Source: an uncultured Candidatus Melainabacteria bacterium (GTDB lineage Bacteria; Cyanobacteriota; Vampirovibrionia; Gastranaerophilales; Gastranaerophilaceae). Taken from it: a stretch of DNA of 64,000 bases. This document shows positions 25,645 through 34,405 of this stretch, piece after piece. The stretch covers positions 1-64,000 of the forward strand of contig CAKUTH010000007.1 in assembly GCA_934691935.1 (NCBI GenBank). The letters are read 5' to 3'. The position numbers were made by a program, and so were the translations under genes. The first letter of the stretch is position 1. Each line of letters begins with the position of its first letter. The notes beneath the pieces were generated by a model. The model was not told the origin of the DNA. It saw nothing but the letters and a program-made list of their open reading frames with translations, and made no database searches.

Positions 25645-27301
25645 AATGTGTAATTTTTTCACTATCGACTTTAAATTCTTTTGGCAAGCAACTTAAGAAT
25701 TCTTTTACTGAATATATGTTATCAACCGAGCCTTTAAATTTATAATTTTTGTCTAATAAATAACCAGAAAATTCATCAATTAATTTATAGACGTAACCTA
25801 TATATCTATCTTTGCACAAGATACCTATCTTTTTAGGAATATTATGTTCTAGATAACATATAAATAAAGGTGAATCTTCTGTAACATCAAAGGTTGGTTT
25901 TAGGTTCCAATAATTGAATTTATCAGAATAACTACCATTCCTTTTCCTTTTATATATGATTTCAGGAGTTAAAGTGTTTGTGACGTATACATAACTTGAT
26001 TCAATTTGCTTAAAGCCAACACAAACATTATTTAGTTTACATTCATAACAAGATAATGGGTTTTGACCTCTAAATTCGCCATTTCCATTTGTACCGTACC
26101 TTTGGCACCATAATAATTCCATATATTCTCGTATATTAGTTTTATTTGCTTGACTAGTTAACCATATTAGCCGTTCTAATTTTCCTAAATGATTAAATTG
26201 TCTAAAGAAATCATCTTTATTATTTATACCTAAAGCAAAATTATAGAAAGTACTAATCCAAGTATCAATAGGTATTACCTCTGAATTAGCAAAGCCTTGT
26301 TGCATAAAACAGGCAACTACCTTTTCAGAACAACCCTTTATTTCTGCATTGTAAAATTTTTCAAAGAATGTTTTATTCCAAGTAAAGTAATCTGTACTAG
26401 AAATTGTCATTATAGACCATATAAAAAAACATGCACGCCAAGAAAATCTATTAAAGGCATCAATCAATAATTCTATCTGATATTTATCTCCAATATCAAA
26501 ATCAACATTTGCATTTTCTATCCATGGCAATAATTTACTTTTTGTAAATTCTTCTTTGTTTTGTTCCCATGCAGTCTGAATAGCTTTAAAAATAACATTA
26601 TTTATATTTATTGGTTGTGTATAATCCAATTTCCAAACTTTTAACATAGACTTATACAAAGTTTCAAATTTAGGAAATTCAGTTAAATTTTGTTCTTTAA
26701 TATCTTTATATATAGGTAATAAATAAAATTCTAAAAAATCCCATTGGGGAATCTCTTCATTATCTATAGAGATTTTTTCACCAAAAGTACTTAAAAAATT
26801 ATAAAGCATTCGCATTTCACTTTGTCTGCCGGTCTTAGGACTAAATGCAGCAACAAAACGAGTTATAGAATATATTTCCTCATAGAAGCGTCCAAAAGGT
26901 AGGATATCTCCATATAAATTGGCACAAATATCAAATAGATTAGATAGAAAAGATCTATATTTTTCTGGCGATGTTCCTGTTATATCCTGTTTTGTGACAG
27001 GATCCGATATGCCAATTCTATTTTCTAGTTCATTCTTTACTTTTTTATAACAAGTTTCATCATTTGAAATGTCAAAATTGCATAAAAATAGAAATTTTAT
27101 ATTACAGTTTTTATTATCATGATTATAGGAAGAAACAGATAAAGTAACAGGAAATCCATATATTCGCTTATTTCCATATATGAAATGAACATACATAATA
27201 GGAAATCCTGGCAAATCTGGATAAAAAAGCTCTATCTTAGGTAGCCATTTTACCGGAACGTTTTCAATTTCTACTTCGTATGAATATTTTATTTCTTCCA
27301 T
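25625..27301 (-). CDS. Putative HhH-GPD DNA glycosylase with Fe-S-type Cys motif
   Basis: A 558-residue protein. At about 330-380 the segment EIKGCSEKVVACF...VIPIDTWISTFYNFALGI matches the helix-hairpin-helix and following catalytic Asp of HhH-GPD glycosylases (LPGVGRKTA...VDTHV..RLGL). After it comes C-X18-C-X2-C-X5-C (key part CYECKLNNVC), resembling the Fe-S loop of EndoIII/MutY with a longer first spacing. The N-terminal ~220 residues and a C-terminal extension are not recognised. It overlaps the second m5C methylase tail to tail. A T:G mismatch repair role, as Vsr or Mig.MthI play beside m5C methylases, is the natural inference. An unusual nuclease is the alternative. Confidence 0.6.
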   Translation of the reverse strand: MEEIKYSYEVEIENVPVKWLPKIELFYPDLPGFPIMYVHFIYGNKRIYGFPVTLSVSSYNHDNKNCNIKFLFLCNFDISNDETCYKKVKNELENRIGISDPVTKQDITGTSPEKYRSFLSNLFDICANLYGDILPFGRFYEEIYSITRFVAAFSPKTGRQSEMRMLYNFLSTFGEKISIDNEEIPQWDFLEFYLLPIYKDIKEQNLTEFPKFETLYKSMLKVWKLDYTQPININNVIFKAIQTAWEQNKEEFTKSKLLPWIENANVDFDIGDKYQIELLIDAFNRFSWRACFFIWSIMTISSTDYFTWNKTFFEKFYNAEIKGCSEKVVACFMQQGFANSEVIPIDTWISTFYNFALGINNKDDFFRQFNHLGKLERLIWLTSQANKTNIREYMELLWCQRYGTNGNGEFRGQNPLSCYECKLNNVCVGFKQIESSYVYVTNTLTPEIIYKRKRNGSYSDKFNYWNLKPTFDVTEDSPLFICYLEHNIPKKIGILCKDRYIGYVYKLIDEFSGYLLDKNYKFKGSVDNIYSVKEFLSCLPKEFKVDSEKITHSNLVQD

Positions 27302-27352
27302 AAAATAATTCTATCATAAATTTTTAGTATAATAATTGTAAGGAGAATTCTC

Positions 27353-27700
27353 ATGGATATTGAATTTTTAAAAGAAAAAACTGTACAATTCAGAGATAAA
27401 AGAGATTGGAAGCAATTTCATACACCTAAAAATCTAGCTATGGCATTATCTGTTGAAGCATCAGAATTAGCTGAATTATTTTTGTGGGATAATAATGCCG
27501 GTTCTTTTAATACGGCAACAACTCAAAACGAGCATTTAGAAGAAGAAATGGCGGATGTATTGATATATCTTTTATCAATGTCAGATATTATAGATATTGA
27601 TTTATCTAAAGCAGTGTTAGACAAATTAGAAAAAAATAATAAAAAATATCCTGTTGAAAAATCAAAAGGATCTTGTAAAAAATATACAGAATTAAAATAA
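27353..27700 (+). CDS. MazG-like nucleotide pyrophosphohydrolase
   Basis: A 115-residue all-alpha NTP pyrophosphatase of the MazG/RS21-C6 type. It has the motif order RDWKQFHTPKNLAMALSVEA, SELAELFLW (EXXE) and EEEMADVLIYLL (EXXXD), which bind Mg and nucleotide. Such enzymes hydrolyse (d)NTPs to NMP and PPi, clearing aberrant or modified nucleotides. An AAGGAG site 8 nt upstream supports the start. It is divergent from the glycosylase-like gene and may be part of the same nucleic-acid hygiene or defence cargo. Confidence 0.92.
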   Translation: MDIEFLKEKTVQFRDKRDWKQFHTPKNLAMALSVEASELAELFLWDNNAGSFNTATTQNEHLEEEMADVLIYLLSMSDIIDIDLSKAVLDKLEKNNKKYPVEKSKGSCKKYTELK

Positions 27701-27755
27701 CAGTTGACTTAACTAAGACTTCGAGTGATGAATACAACACATTAAAGGAGGTTGT

Positions 27756-27989
27756 ATGGAAAAAGTCGGATTAAATATTACTCCAAAGGAGTTTAAGCAG
27801 CTAAGTAAATGGTCGGAGAATATTTATAACACTGCTGTTGTTATTGATTATTTTGTTGCTAATCAACCGGAAATAGAAGAATACTATAATTTGGCGCCGG
27901 TAATAAAGCATCTGCGAAACGATGCAGATGTATTAAATGCATTCTTTATTGACCACGAAAAAGAAGTTGAAAATTTAAATATCGTTTAA
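27756..27989 (+). CDS. Small helical protein of the island
   Basis: A 77-residue soluble, acidic, helical protein (MEKVGLNITPKEFKQLSKW...). An AAAGGAGG ribosome site precedes the ATG by 6 nt, so the gene is well supported. It converges on the DUF1804-like gene with 7 nt between. No family is recognised. Small proteins of this kind are common in Mu-like prophage early regions. Confidence 0.65.
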   Translation: MEKVGLNITPKEFKQLSKWSENIYNTAVVIDYFVANQPEIEEYYNLAPVIKHLRNDADVLNAFFIDHEKEVENLNIV

Positions 27990-27996
27990 AAGGTGT

Positions 27997-28452
27997 TTAA
28001 TCGGTGTTCAAATCGGGTTCACAAATTTCTTCGTGTGTTATGCCGAGAATTTGTTCCTCAATTTCTCGTATAACATCCGGCGTTAAACCTTTCGGCTTTT
28101 CCTCTTTCTGTTTTTGTTTTTCACTTATCACTTCATCCTCATAAGATTTAACCGGCCCAATTAATTTCAGCATTTTAGTAACAGCATAATACCTTGCAGG
28201 CTCGACTTTACCGTTATTCTCAATATCCTTTTCGATAGAATTTATTAAGCTGCGGGTAAAATCATATAAATCAGAATGTAACGTTGTTTTAGTGCGAAGA
28301 TATTCAGTTCTTTTGGTTTCCCAATCATCAGACTTTTTCCATCGGCGAAGTGTTCTTTCATTCAAATGAAGCTGTCTCGCGATATCTTCTAATGACATAA
28401 ATTTTTCAGCATAAAGTTTGAAGGCATCTTGTGCCAATATTTGTTTTTTCAT
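27997..28452 (-). CDS. Mu gp27/DUF1804-like small HTH protein
   Basis: A 151-residue protein from ATG 28452 with GAGGT upstream; a longer open frame lacks a site. The N-terminus carries a helix-turn-helix of the terminase-small-subunit type: AEKFMSLEDIARQLHLNERTLRRWKKSDDWETKR. The rest is helical and ends in a Lys/Glu-rich tail. This form matches the DUF1804 proteins of Mu-like phages, which supports a Mu-related origin of the island. No head or tail genes accompany it, so it is a relic or has been reused. Confidence 0.6.
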   Translation of the reverse strand: MKKQILAQDAFKLYAEKFMSLEDIARQLHLNERTLRRWKKSDDWETKRTEYLRTKTTLHSDLYDFTRSLINSIEKDIENNGKVEPARYYAVTKMLKLIGPVKSYEDEVISEKQKQKEEKPKGLTPDVIREIEEQILGITHEEICEPDLNTD

Positions 28453-28612
28453 AATTAACCTCGGGGTAAATAAAGTTTTGCTACACACAGAATAACTCTG
28501 TTTTGCAGAAACATCAAGTCCCAAATGTGTCTGAATGATACGTTTTCTGGATTTTAAATTGATATTTACTCCTGAAAGAGTGATGAATTGTGTAGTTTGA
28601 AAGGGACATACA

Positions 28613-28825
28613 ATGATTGAAATCGGTAAAAAATACAGATTAAAAAAGCTCAAAGGTTGGTTTGAAAAAGATAGCGAAGAATTTACTGTTGTTTGCTTTG
28701 GCGAACACAATGTTGTCGGCTGCGTTGCACCTGATGGTGAAAGATATGTATTCGATAAAGATTTTTTAATCGATCCCGAAAAGCCGAACGAGATATACGC
28801 AGATATTACAATAACGAAAGGATAA
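28613..28825 (+). CDS. Small island protein, paralogue A
   Basis: A 70-residue protein starting MIEIGKKYRLKKLKGW, predicted as a small beta-rich domain (EFTVVCFGEHNVVGCVAPDGERYVF). An AAAGGGA site lies upstream. Its layout resembles the next gene two bases on (MIE start, hydrophobic strand with FxE, GxRY motif, closing acidic part), so the pair probably arose by duplication. Function unknown. Confidence 0.6.
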   Translation: MIEIGKKYRLKKLKGWFEKDSEEFTVVCFGEHNVVGCVAPDGERYVFDKDFLIDPEKPNEIYADITITKG

Positions 28826-28827
28826 CT

Positions 28828-29028
28828 ATGATTGAAAAAGATTACAAGCTATATGGAACAAAGATTTTAAATCTTAAAACACAAGAGATTGGTTTGCTAA
28901 TTTGCTTTTGGGAAAACAAATGTGCTGATAAAACAGTCGATTTTGCAACTTGTGTTGATAAAACCGGCAAACGATACAATATTGAACTTGATAATATAAG
29001 AGGATTTGAAGATGATTTTGAAAAATAA
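28828..29028 (+). CDS. Small island protein, paralogue B
   Basis: A 66-residue protein starting MIEKDYKLYGTKIL, with LLICFWENKC and TGKRYNIEL in the same places as in its upstream neighbour. An AAAGGA site overlaps the end of that neighbour, so the two are co-translated. It may be a small binding domain; no family is recognised. Confidence 0.6.
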   Translation: MIEKDYKLYGTKILNLKTQEIGLLICFWENKCADKTVDFATCVDKTGKRYNIELDNIRGFEDDFEK

Positions 29029-29191
29029 GCCATATGAAAATGTAAAATGTTCATAATTTTGGTTAGACAAAAAATCGATATTTAATATATTATTTTACAA
29101 AAATTCATATAATAAGATTATTACTTGACTTATTTTCTAATTTATGCAAAAATTATCATGTTGAAAATTTAAAAGGGAGAGGCTAGACTCT

Positions 29192-29965
29192 ATGCTTAAC
29201 ATTACAACAGAAACAATTGATCCTGAATTCAAAAAACTTGTAGCAAAATCCTTTAATGTTGCAGGTTTTATTGACAGCATAAAACGCGAATGGGACATTG
29301 ATAAATACAACAATGGGGCAAAAATTTTCGAATGGATACTTCGCTACGAGAATATACATAAAATTGAAGACTATATCGATAGCATAAAGTCATATACTAT
29401 AACAAGTGGTGGCTGGAACTTACCATTACTAATTGACAATAATTCTAAAATAGCATTTATTTTTATGAAGGAAGCTAACCTAAATCAAAAACGAAAAGAG
29501 TTAAACTCTCCGAATAAAAAATATCAAAATAGTCAAACTTGGAGACCACCACATTATGTTGTTAGACTTTCAAAATTAAATAAAGATATAACAAATCAAT
29601 TAACATTGAATATTGAGGAAAATCAGACCGCTTACGAGATTTTAAAGTCTATATGTCCTGAAATAGACGAAAATGATGTCCCTGAAGATTTGAAATTAAT
29701 GACTGTAACCTTCAGAAGCATGGGAGATGAATTAGTAAAAATTACCGGAGGATTTTATGATAAAAATCTTATGGAAATATACACTGAAGACTGGAGCCAA
29801 TATATTACCAATGATTATTCTACACTATTAGATACAAGATTTAATAAAGATAAGATTGATGAAATAAATAGCAAGATTGTTGATATAGAAAGCTCAAAAG
29901 ACGACTTGACCGAGTTTATAGATGACGAAGATGAACAAAATAATGAGAATGAAGAAAATAAATAA
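29192..29965 (+). CDS. DUF5986-like partner of an XRE-ImmA protein
   Basis: A 257-residue soluble protein. The central part has SGGWNLPLLIDNNSKIAFIFMKE, HYVVRLSKLNKD and ITGGFYDKNLMEIYTEDWSQYI; the C-terminus is very acidic. I recall such proteins (DUF5986 type) directly before XRE/ImmA fusion genes, which is the situation here with a 2-nt gap. It may be the partner or target of that regulator. A GGGAGAGG site precedes the ATG. The family assignment is tentative. Confidence 0.6.
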   Translation: MLNITTETIDPEFKKLVAKSFNVAGFIDSIKREWDIDKYNNGAKIFEWILRYENIHKIEDYIDSIKSYTITSGGWNLPLLIDNNSKIAFIFMKEANLNQKRKELNSPNKKYQNSQTWRPPHYVVRLSKLNKDITNQLTLNIEENQTAYEILKSICPEIDENDVPEDLKLMTVTFRSMGDELVKITGGFYDKNLMEIYTEDWSQYITNDYSTLLDTRFNKDKIDEINSKIVDIESSKDDLTEFIDDEDEQNNENEENK

Positions 29966-29967
29966 TT

Positions 29968-31134
29968 ATGAATGCACAAGAAAAATTTAATGGTCTGAGA
30001 TTAAAGACCGCTCGCTTATACCGAGGGAAGACTCTTGATGAACTTGCAAAAGATATAAATGTAACTAAACAAGCAATTTCTCAGTACGAAAATTCTGATA
30101 CAATTCCAGAATCAAGTAAATTATTTAGCTTAATAAATGTACTCAGGTTTCCAAGAGAGTACTTTTTTCAAGAAGATACTGTTTCTTCCGAAACCAAAAC
30201 AACATATTTTAGGTCATTGTTAGGTACGCATAAAAAAGATAGAATAGCACAAATTAAAAAAGGAGAATATATCGCTCTTTTGTATGATTTTTTATCTGAA
30301 TATATACGATTTCCACAATATAACATACCTGCAATAGAATTACCTGATAACGAGTCAAATATTGATTTTGACAATATTGCAAAAATGATTAGAGAATATT
30401 GGGATTTAGGAAATGAACCAGTAAAAGATTTGGTTTATCAACTTGAAAAATCTGGTATCATTTTGACTAGTCTTACAGCAACAAGCAAGGATATTGATGC
30501 CTATAGTCAAAAATTAAAAACAGAAAATGGAAATAAATATTTAATTATATTAACAACGAATAAAGAAAAGCGAGTAAGACGCCAATTTAGTTGTGCTCAC
30601 GAACTAGGTCATATTATTTTGCATAACTGGAATGAAGATTTAGAATCAGTATCAAAAGCTACATTTACTGAAATTGAAAATCAAGCAAACAAATTTGCTT
30701 CTGCATTTTTGCTACCTAAAGATTCTTTTGGCTTAGAGGTCGCCAAGCATCCATTAGCTTTAGACTATTACATAGAATTAAAGTTAAAATGGAATGTATC
30801 CATTGCGGCAATGATTATTAGGGCTAGAGATTTGGAAATTATTTCATATAATCAATATCAGAATTTAATGAGAAAATATGCTTATAAAGGGTGGAAAACT
30901 TGTGAACCGTTTGATAACGAACTAAAAACATCAAATCCAACACTCTTAAAAAGTGCAACAAAAAAAATATTAGAAAGAAAAAAATGGGATGGACCTACTT
31001 TTATAGATATGTTTTCAAAAAAATACAATATTTGTTTACCAAAAGATGAAATAGAAGAGCTTCTAAATTTAGAAAAAGACACTTTAAAGTTTAATGAACA
31101 AGCAGAGGTTATTGAATTGCCTTTTAAAAATTGA
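29968..31134 (+). CDS. XRE-family regulator fused to ImmA/IrrE peptidase
   Basis: A 388-residue protein. Residues about 8-65 are an XRE helix-turn-helix (LRLKTARLYRGKTLDELAK, VTKQAISQYENSD). At about 210-220 CAHELGHIILHNW gives the zinc HEXXH site, followed by ENQANKFASAFLLPKDSF, the usual ImmA helix. Such fusions repress linked genes and release them by proteolysis or sensing, as in phage lysogeny and stress responses. It is co-transcribed with the preceding acidic protein and converges on the DUF4186 gene. Confidence 0.92.
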   Translation: MNAQEKFNGLRLKTARLYRGKTLDELAKDINVTKQAISQYENSDTIPESSKLFSLINVLRFPREYFFQEDTVSSETKTTYFRSLLGTHKKDRIAQIKKGEYIALLYDFLSEYIRFPQYNIPAIELPDNESNIDFDNIAKMIREYWDLGNEPVKDLVYQLEKSGIILTSLTATSKDIDAYSQKLKTENGNKYLIILTTNKEKRVRRQFSCAHELGHIILHNWNEDLESVSKATFTEIENQANKFASAFLLPKDSFGLEVAKHPLALDYYIELKLKWNVSIAAMIIRARDLEIISYNQYQNLMRKYAYKGWKTCEPFDNELKTSNPTLLKSATKKILERKKWDGPTFIDMFSKKYNICLPKDEIEELLNLEKDTLKFNEQAEVIELPFKN

Positions 31135-31150
31135 TTTAAATAAGTATAAA

Positions 31151-31498
31151 TTAGGCTAAATTAATTTGCCTGTTTATCCAATTCATGATTACTGAAACAA
31201 GATATTCTTGTTCTGTTGCAGTTAATTCTCTATGTTGCGGAAATTTGTGCCATTTCTCGATACAACCGCGACAACAGGTGGCTGTTGCATGTTGAGCAAT
31301 AAAAACAGGATGACCTCGCATTGGAGTTTGTTTACCATCGTTTGCGGGTTCAGAGGGAGCTACTCTATCCCGAATAAAATCGCAGGCATGAGAATGAATC
31401 GTATCAAGTCCTTTATCCTTGATATATTCAAGCTCTTTTGCTCGAAGCTTAAATCTGCTCCTAAATTTTGACATTGCCAGTTTATCCAAAATGTTCAT
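31151..31498 (-). CDS. DUF4186 protein
   Basis: A 115-residue protein from ATG 31498 (a GTG 18 nt earlier is possible). It matches the DUF4186 family through RFKLRAKELEYIKDKGLDTI, HACDFIRDRVAP, NDGKQTPMRGHPVFIAQH and ATATCCRGCIEKWHKFP. The conserved Cys and His residues suggest a metal-binding enzyme. No function is established that I can name. It lies just behind, and is probably co-transcribed with, the TIGR04141 gene. Confidence 0.88.
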   Translation of the reverse strand: MNILDKLAMSKFRSRFKLRAKELEYIKDKGLDTIHSHACDFIRDRVAPSEPANDGKQTPMRGHPVFIAQHATATCCRGCIEKWHKFPQHRELTATEQEYLVSVIMNWINRQINLA

Positions 31499-31499
31499 T

Positions 31500-33071
31500 T
31501 TAATTTGATTCTTCACTATGAATATTTCTAATTGCTACATTATAACCTAAATTAGACAAAGTTTTTGTTGCGTATCGAATAGCCACTTTGCTGAAGAATG
31601 GAATTTGTGGTCTTTGTTCATTACCTTTGCTAATAATTCCTAAAACTACTGTGTAATTGTTTGATCTAAAGTCATTATCTATATATGAAGCAAAACCTTC
31701 TTCTTGTAGTCTGCTATTATATTTAGCTCTAAATTCAGGATCTAACAACGCTTCTCCCGAAACTGTAGCTTGATTAAATAAATGACTTAATAAAGGTGAA
31801 CCGCCAGATTTTTTTATATGTATTAATTCCTTATTTTGTGTAAGAATATCACAAACTTCTATTTTATTGCCTCTTCCACCCCCGAATGGAATTTCTCCGA
31901 TTCTATGAATTAACGCAGCATTAATTTCATGTGCAAGAGCTTCATTATATTCATTTTCTGTGTATGTTTCACGACCATTAGATGTATAATTTGGCAATTC
32001 TGTTTCATAAATAGGAATTGTTAAATATTCATCTTTTATTTTTGTTTCAAAAGAACGATCTATTTGATACCATTTGCTATTATTTAAACAATAAGACCTA
32101 TTTTCATATTCAATTTCAGCAATTAAACATTTTTGTGCAGACCAGTTGTATAAATCAATACTTTCATTCTCTGCAGAAATCGCTCTTATAGTTTTGTTTT
32201 TTATTTTGTTCATTGTCAAATCTTCTAAACTATCAAAAGATGTCAGAAAATCATTTATATCGATATCATCGTATTCTTCTCTGTCTCCAGAATATTTGAA
32301 ACATTTTATTTGTTCCCAATTAATAACCTCTGGAACAGCCATCCATATATTTTCAATAGAATGTTCTTTTATACTATCTATTACTTGATTATCTAATATA
32401 TCAATTAACTCTTTGCTTTTTACAGATTTTATATTATCAATCCACTCAAAATTGTCTTTGTATGAAGTTGCTATAAATTTTTGATAACAATAGTCTATAA
32501 ACTCTTCTATGGTATCAATTTTACGGTCAACTGTAATACTAAAAATATCTCCTCCTGTTATAATAGCATTTTCAAAAGTTACATCTGAACAAGAAGCTGT
32601 AACTGTTTTCATTAAATCGCTACTAATATTAAATCCGAAATCTGATATTTTGGCGGTTTTTGGCATTTGTTCTTGTGATTGTTTTTGATTACCGCCAATA
32701 TTTAATTTCGAAATTTTTCTAAGTTCATCAGCTTTAGCGGTATTCAATACAATTTTTAAACCAAATTGTTCTTCGATAACATCATCATTAAAAAGAGGTT
32801 TTGCATAACCGAAAGTCAAAGCGAAGATTCTTTGAATCGTTCCATATGTTCGCTTTATAATTAGAACCACTTTTGAATTAGCTTGAAATAATCTGTTGTC
32901 ATCTATTTCAAAAAAGTTTTTTAACCATGTTGGCTGATGTGAATGACTGCCAACAAAATAAACTTGCTTATATGGATTATATTCAGTTAGTAAATCTATC
33001 TGATTTTTAAAGATTTTATCAATATCTGTAATTTGTTCTTTTATTAAATATATTGATAGCTTATTTTTCAT
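31500..33071 (-). CDS. TIGR04141/DUF6119 sporadically distributed protein
   Basis: A 523-residue protein fitting the TIGR04141 family: N-terminus LSIYLIKEQITDIDKIF, central YGTIQRIFALTFGYAKPLF and GLKIVLNTAKADELRKI, and C-terminal IEVCDILTQNKELIHIKKSGGSPLLSHLF...VSGEALLDPEFR. The last region (D...IHIKK) looks like a PD-(D/E)XK core, so it may be a nuclease. The family is patchily spread and often lies among defence genes. An AGGAGA site precedes ATG 33071. Confidence 0.85.
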   Translation of the reverse strand: MKNKLSIYLIKEQITDIDKIFKNQIDLLTEYNPYKQVYFVGSHSHQPTWLKNFFEIDDNRLFQANSKVVLIIKRTYGTIQRIFALTFGYAKPLFNDDVIEEQFGLKIVLNTAKADELRKISKLNIGGNQKQSQEQMPKTAKISDFGFNISSDLMKTVTASCSDVTFENAIITGGDIFSITVDRKIDTIEEFIDYCYQKFIATSYKDNFEWIDNIKSVKSKELIDILDNQVIDSIKEHSIENIWMAVPEVINWEQIKCFKYSGDREEYDDIDINDFLTSFDSLEDLTMNKIKNKTIRAISAENESIDLYNWSAQKCLIAEIEYENRSYCLNNSKWYQIDRSFETKIKDEYLTIPIYETELPNYTSNGRETYTENEYNEALAHEINAALIHRIGEIPFGGGRGNKIEVCDILTQNKELIHIKKSGGSPLLSHLFNQATVSGEALLDPEFRAKYNSRLQEEGFASYIDNDFRSNNYTVVLGIISKGNEQRPQIPFFSKVAIRYATKTLSNLGYNVAIRNIHSEESN

Positions 33072-33160
33072 ACATTCTCCTATTTTTCTTTATACACAAA
33101 AAATATCAAATAGTCTATTAGCCAATAAGCTATATTAATAAAATTTACTATGTTTTAGCT

Positions 33161-34405
33161 TTAAATATGTATCATCTCATAAATTAAATTCAGCTGGTCT
33201 TCAAAGTTGGGGTTGAGTTCTTTCCATAAAAATACCGCTAGGTGGTGGTCGAGGTATTTTCGCATACTTGCCATAAACTTTTTGCGATAAAGAATGTTGT
33301 ATAATCTCCTTGTCTCTTTAACTTCATCAGGCTGTTGGCGTCGTTGCTGTAACTTAGATTTTAGAGGTTTATGTGTAATAAAAACCTTATCATTATAGCA
33401 ATACAAGCATATCGAAACATCGTTCATAAAAATCCTAACTTGTGGGATTTGAGGAGTAGAGTCAAAATGTTCAACAAATTCTTGATATTGTTTGTCAAAA
33501 ATTTTTGTTCGAATATTTTGATAAAAAGTCTCCGTTGTTGTATTTTCCATATTTGCGATTTTTGCGGCTTGAGAAGCCGGAATCCTAAAGCAAAAGCATT
33601 TATAAATAATCTCAATTTGCTCTGTCGTTGCTAAATTATAGACTTTCGGCAGGCGGTTTAGATTCCTGCGGACTTCAGGTTCTTCACTTTTGTTATCCGG
33701 CATAAAATATTTTGGAAATATTCCCATCATACCTTCTGTTTGGTACTTTTTTCGTTTGGAATGAAACGCAGAATATGAAACCTTTAACTTTGGATTTTTC
33801 AGAGGGATTATTTCCAAAAAGCTCCGCAGTTCTCTGCAATTCATACCTTCCGTTAGTTTAAAAAGTTTCAAATACCTGTAAATAAATTCTTTACCTCTGT
33901 CCGAAGCCACAACATACAAGCGTTCTTCCTCTTTATTGTGGAAAAGTTTCTTGACTTCTTTATCCATCGCACGCCGTTCGAAATCTTCTAAAAAATCGTA
34001 GAGTTTCAATGACGAGCGTTTGATTAAATATTTCCCTTCTAAATCAGACTCTTTATTAGGTTTTACGACATAATTTCCTTTAAGACAATTCCTTTTTACC
34101 GTTTCTTCCTGAATATTTAGCAGCCGAGCAACCTCGGGTATTGTGAGCCAAATATCTGAATCGCTGCTTTGGCTTGTGGTGAGAGGTTTATTCACACGCT
34201 TTTTAAAATTCGTGTATAAATATTCTGTATTTGATATCTTTTTAATTTGATTCAAATTTTCCAAATAATTAAGTGCTTTTTGAATTGTTTTTTCATTTTC
34301 TTCAAGCATTGGCAGAATGTCAGACAGAGTAAATTTGTTGAGCCCCTTTGCTATTTTAAGAATTTTCATTTGTAAGTTCAATTTCTTCTGCGTCAGCATC
34401 GTCAT
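33161..34405 (-). CDS. Third transposition-module protein with HTH domains
   Basis: A 414-residue protein. The N-terminus forms a winged-helix-like unit (KFTLSDILPMLEENEKTIQKAL), and at about 86-120 a second HTH reads DIWLTIPEVARLLNIQEETV. This resembles the N-terminal HTH of the transposase here (DIWIDVETLAKLKNITRRAV). The remaining ~290 residues are basic and helical without a recognised family; no TniQ-type zinc fingers are seen. GGAGGT 8 nt before ATG 34405 supports the start, which lies 50 nt inside the ATPase gene, so translation is coupled. It is probably a transposition cofactor or target/end-binding protein. Confidence 0.65.
   Translation of the reverse strand: MTMLTQKKLNLQMKILKIAKGLNKFTLSDILPMLEENEKTIQKALNYLENLNQIKKISNTEYLYTNFKKRVNKPLTTSQSSDSDIWLTIPEVARLLNIQEETVKRNCLKGNYVVKPNKESDLEGKYLIKRSSLKLYDFLEDFERRAMDKEVKKLFHNKEEERLYVVASDRGKEFIYRYLKLFKLTEGMNCRELRSFLEIIPLKNPKLKVSYSAFHSKRKKYQTEGMMGIFPKYFMPDNKSEEPEVRRNLNRLPKVYNLATTEQIEIIYKCFCFRIPASQAAKIANMENTTTETFYQNIRTKIFDKQYQEFVEHFDSTPQIPQVRIFMNDVSICLYCYNDKVFITHKPLKSKLQQRRQQPDEVKETRRLYNILYRKKFMASMRKYLDHHLAVFLWKELNPNFEDQLNLIYEMIHI

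Noticed and set aside
33161..34405. TniQ/TnsD identity for the third transposition protein
   Set aside because: The paired CXXC zinc motifs and the TniQ N-terminal signature are absent.
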